Of a stretch of DNA of 64,000 bases, positions 62,392-64,000 are shown one piece after another. The position numbers and the translations under genes were made by a program. Each line of letters starts with the position of its first letter. The first letter of the stretch is position 1. The stretch is from Cellvibrio japonicus Ueda107. Its GTDB lineage: Bacteria > Pseudomonadota > Gammaproteobacteria > Pseudomonadales > Cellvibrionaceae. Location of the stretch: positions 2,612,501 through 2,676,500 of the forward strand of contig NC_010995.1 in the NCBI RefSeq assembly GCF_000019225.1, in the 5' to 3' direction. Under the pieces are notes generated by a model. It was not told the origin of the DNA. It saw only the letters and a list, made by a program, of their open reading frames with translations, and did no database searches.

Positions 62392-63570
62392 TCACGCCGA
62401 CAATGACAAGCTTTCCGGCGCAGTGACGACACTGGCACGACCTCGCACCAGGGGCAAGACTTCCTCGCCGACGCGATAGGCTTCTTCCAGGTGCGGGGTA
62501 CTCGCCAGGATAAATGCATCGGCGCCCAGGGCAATCAAGTCATCCAGACGTCGGGCAACCTGTTCATAACTGCCAACAATTCCCTGCCCCTGGCCACCGC
62601 GCAACAGATTAAAACCCGACCAGATATTAGGCTCGATAATTAAATCCTTGTAGCTGTTAACCTGGCTGGGGCGAAAGCCGCTTTGGCGGCTGGCACCGAC
62701 AGAATCCCCCTGGCGAGCCAGTTGCTGGCGATAGCGCTCCAACTGAACCGGGTCCAGGTTTTCAAAACCGCGGCGAACTTCGCGCCAGGCTTCCTCTTCC
62801 GTAGCACGGGCAACAATATCCACACGCACGGCGCACTTGATCTTGCGCCCCAATTGATCGGTCTTCGCTTTAACGCGATCGAATTTTTCACGCAGTTGTG
62901 CCAAAGGCTCCAGCCAGGACAAGTAATAGTCGGCGTGCCTGGAGGCAGAGACCAGCGCCGCATCAGACGAACCGGAAAAATAAATTTCCGGGAAGGTTTC
63001 GTGATTCAGGGGAAATGGCAAGCTGGCCTCTTCCACCTGATAAAAACGCCCCTGGTAACTAAAGGGTTTACCTTGCCAAACACCGCGCAAAATATCGAGG
63101 AACTCGGTCGTGCGTGTGTAGCGATCATCATGGCTGAACGAGTCCCCCCACCACAACTGCGCAGGTCCACCGCCGCCGGTAATAATATTAAACAGTGCGC
63201 GTCCACCCGTGGCACGCTGCAAACTGGCAGTCATGCGCGCGGCCGTTACCGGATTCAAAAAACCCGGCTGGAAGGCAATCATAAAACGAAAGCGACGGGT
63301 CTCCCGCGCCAGGAACGACGAAATCGCCCAGGGTTCATCTGTCATCGGAAAGGATGGCAGCAAACCGCCATGAAAACCGGATATTTCAGCGGCATGGGCG
63401 ACTTCAGCAATATAATCAATGTAGCTAAAGCCATCCTGTCCACCACCACCCAAACCCGGATGGCGAATATGGTCCTGCCCCTGATACCAATCACCGCGAT
63501 AAGGCAAGCGTGAGCGATGGGAACCCGGTTCACCATGGGTTGGAATACGCCAGAAAAAATCAATGCTCAT
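62392..63570 (-). CDS. SsuD-like flavin-dependent monooxygenase
   Basis: The 392-residue luciferase-fold protein begins 'MSIDFFWRIPTHGEPGSHRS', close to the SsuD N-terminus, and continues with 'AFQPGFLNPVTAARMTASLQ', 'GRALFNIITGGGGPAQLWWG', 'YFSGSSDAALVSASRHADYY' and the C-terminal 'TPHLEEAYRVGEEVLPLVRG'. It should insert oxygen into a sulfonate or related compound using FMNH2. It lies 21 bases downstream of another gene of the same family, so the two are probably one operon whose promoter is beyond the right edge. Confidence 0.9.
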   Translation of the reverse strand: MSIDFFWRIPTHGEPGSHRSRLPYRGDWYQGQDHIRHPGLGGGGQDGFSYIDYIAEVAHAAEISGFHGGLLPSFPMTDEPWAISSFLARETRRFRFMIAFQPGFLNPVTAARMTASLQRATGGRALFNIITGGGGPAQLWWGDSFSHDDRYTRTTEFLDILRGVWQGKPFSYQGRFYQVEEASLPFPLNHETFPEIYFSGSSDAALVSASRHADYYLSWLEPLAQLREKFDRVKAKTDQLGRKIKCAVRVDIVARATEEEAWREVRRGFENLDPVQLERYRQQLARQGDSVGASRQSGFRPSQVNSYKDLIIEPNIWSGFNLLRGGQGQGIVGSYEQVARRLDDLIALGADAFILASTPHLEEAYRVGEEVLPLVRGRASVVTAPESLSLSA

Positions 63571-63591
63571 TGTCTATCCTCTTAAAAATGC

Positions 63592-64000
63592 TCAGGCTGC
63601 CAGGGGTGAAGACGCCGACAGCGCTTTACGCAACAACGGCAACACATGCTGGCCAATACGATAGGCCTCTTCCAAATGGGGGCTGGCAGCCAGCACAAAA
63701 CTCTCGATACCTGCACGGTGGTAAGCCAACAACCACTCAACGACTTGTGCATAGCTCCCCACTAAAGCAGCCGATGCGCCGGTATTGGCAACAGGCTGCG
63801 ACCACAAGCCGGGCGCCAGGGATGCCACCGCACCCACATCGGCCTGCTGCCAAAAGCGCTGTGCATCGGCCAGGGCTTCCGCTTCTGACTCACGGGCCAA
63901 TACATCAATGCGCAAACCCATCACTAAAGTGCGTTCCTGTTGATGAGCCAGTTGTTGCAATACAGTAATGGCCGGTACGAGCTTATCCACAGGCGCCGCC
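63592..64000 (-). CDS. SsuD-like flavin-dependent monooxygenase (5' part outside window)
   Basis: Only the last ~135 codons are present; the frame is open to the right edge. 'RIDVLARESEAEALADAQRF', 'GSYAQVVEWLLAYHRAGIES' and 'SPHLEEAYRIGQHVLPLLRK' match the C-terminal part of the two other SsuD-like proteins in this window. The shared LEEAYR[VI] motif is the clearest sign. An internal GTG at 63988 is not the true start. With the gene at 62392 it forms a tandem pair. Confidence 0.85.
   Translation of the reverse strand, partial: AAPVDKLVPAITVLQQLAHQQERTLVMGLRIDVLARESEAEALADAQRFWQQADVGAVASLAPGLWSQPVANTGASAALVGSYAQVVEWLLAYHRAGIESFVLAASPHLEEAYRIGQHVLPLLRKALSASSPLAA

Overview
The window reads as a piece of a gammaproteobacterial chromosome, most like Cellvibrio or a close relative. 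This genus guess is inference from gene content: seven TonB-dependent receptors, pseudomonad-like order of the YihY/arsC/wrbA/DUF2069 block, a fagA-fumC pair, and PepSY iron-uptake genes. No rRNA, tRNA, insertion sequence or CRISPR array was seen.

Layout. Positions 1-9.8 kb hold housekeeping genes: a PQQ-type propeller lipoprotein (cut by the edge), a winged-helix/TPR regulator, a pterin carbinolamine dehydratase homologue, avtA, a CheY-like receiver, a YihY membrane protein, arsC, wrbA, DUF2069 and sppA. From 9.9 to 15.5 kb a TonB receptor lies divergent from the remains of a yej-type peptide ABC importer; yejB is intact, but yejE and yejA have been joined by a deletion. From 15.7 to 30.8 kb is iron country: two complete fecI-fecR-fecA modules in tandem, two further receptors, Fur-box-like sites and fagA-fumC. 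From 31 to 35.3 kb are a LysR regulator, divergent redox and hydrolase genes, and a TauE-type transporter broken by an in-frame TGA. From 35.3 to 40.1 kb is a DUF3649-PepSY-DUF3325 operon divergent from a siderophore-type receptor. From 40.2 to 44 kb is a heterodimeric ABC exporter.

The most interesting part is 44-64 kb, an organosulfur-scavenging locus. It encodes three cytosolic proteins that keep the Cys, His and Arg active-site residues of the DszB desulfinase, plus the C-terminal remnant of a fourth. It also encodes a DszA/NtaA-family and three SsuD-like flavin monooxygenases, a sulfonate-type ABC importer without its ATPase, a private TonB-ExbB-ExbD set, an outer-membrane receptor, and an SfnR-like sigma-54 activator that lacks a sensor domain. 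Five sites with the sigma-54 GG-N10-GC layout lie before the desulfinase genes, the receptor, the tonB operon and the chimeric gene upstream of ssuD. I infer a sigma-54-controlled route: uptake across the outer membrane, monooxygenation of sulfones or sulfonates, and release of sulfite from sulfinates by several parallel desulfinases. No flavin reductase is visible.

Two deletion chimeras (yejE/yejA near 13.79 kb; an efflux adaptor joined to a desulfinase tail near 48.45 kb) and one nonsense codon (34.69 kb) show that gene loss is under way, or that the assembly deserves checking at these points.
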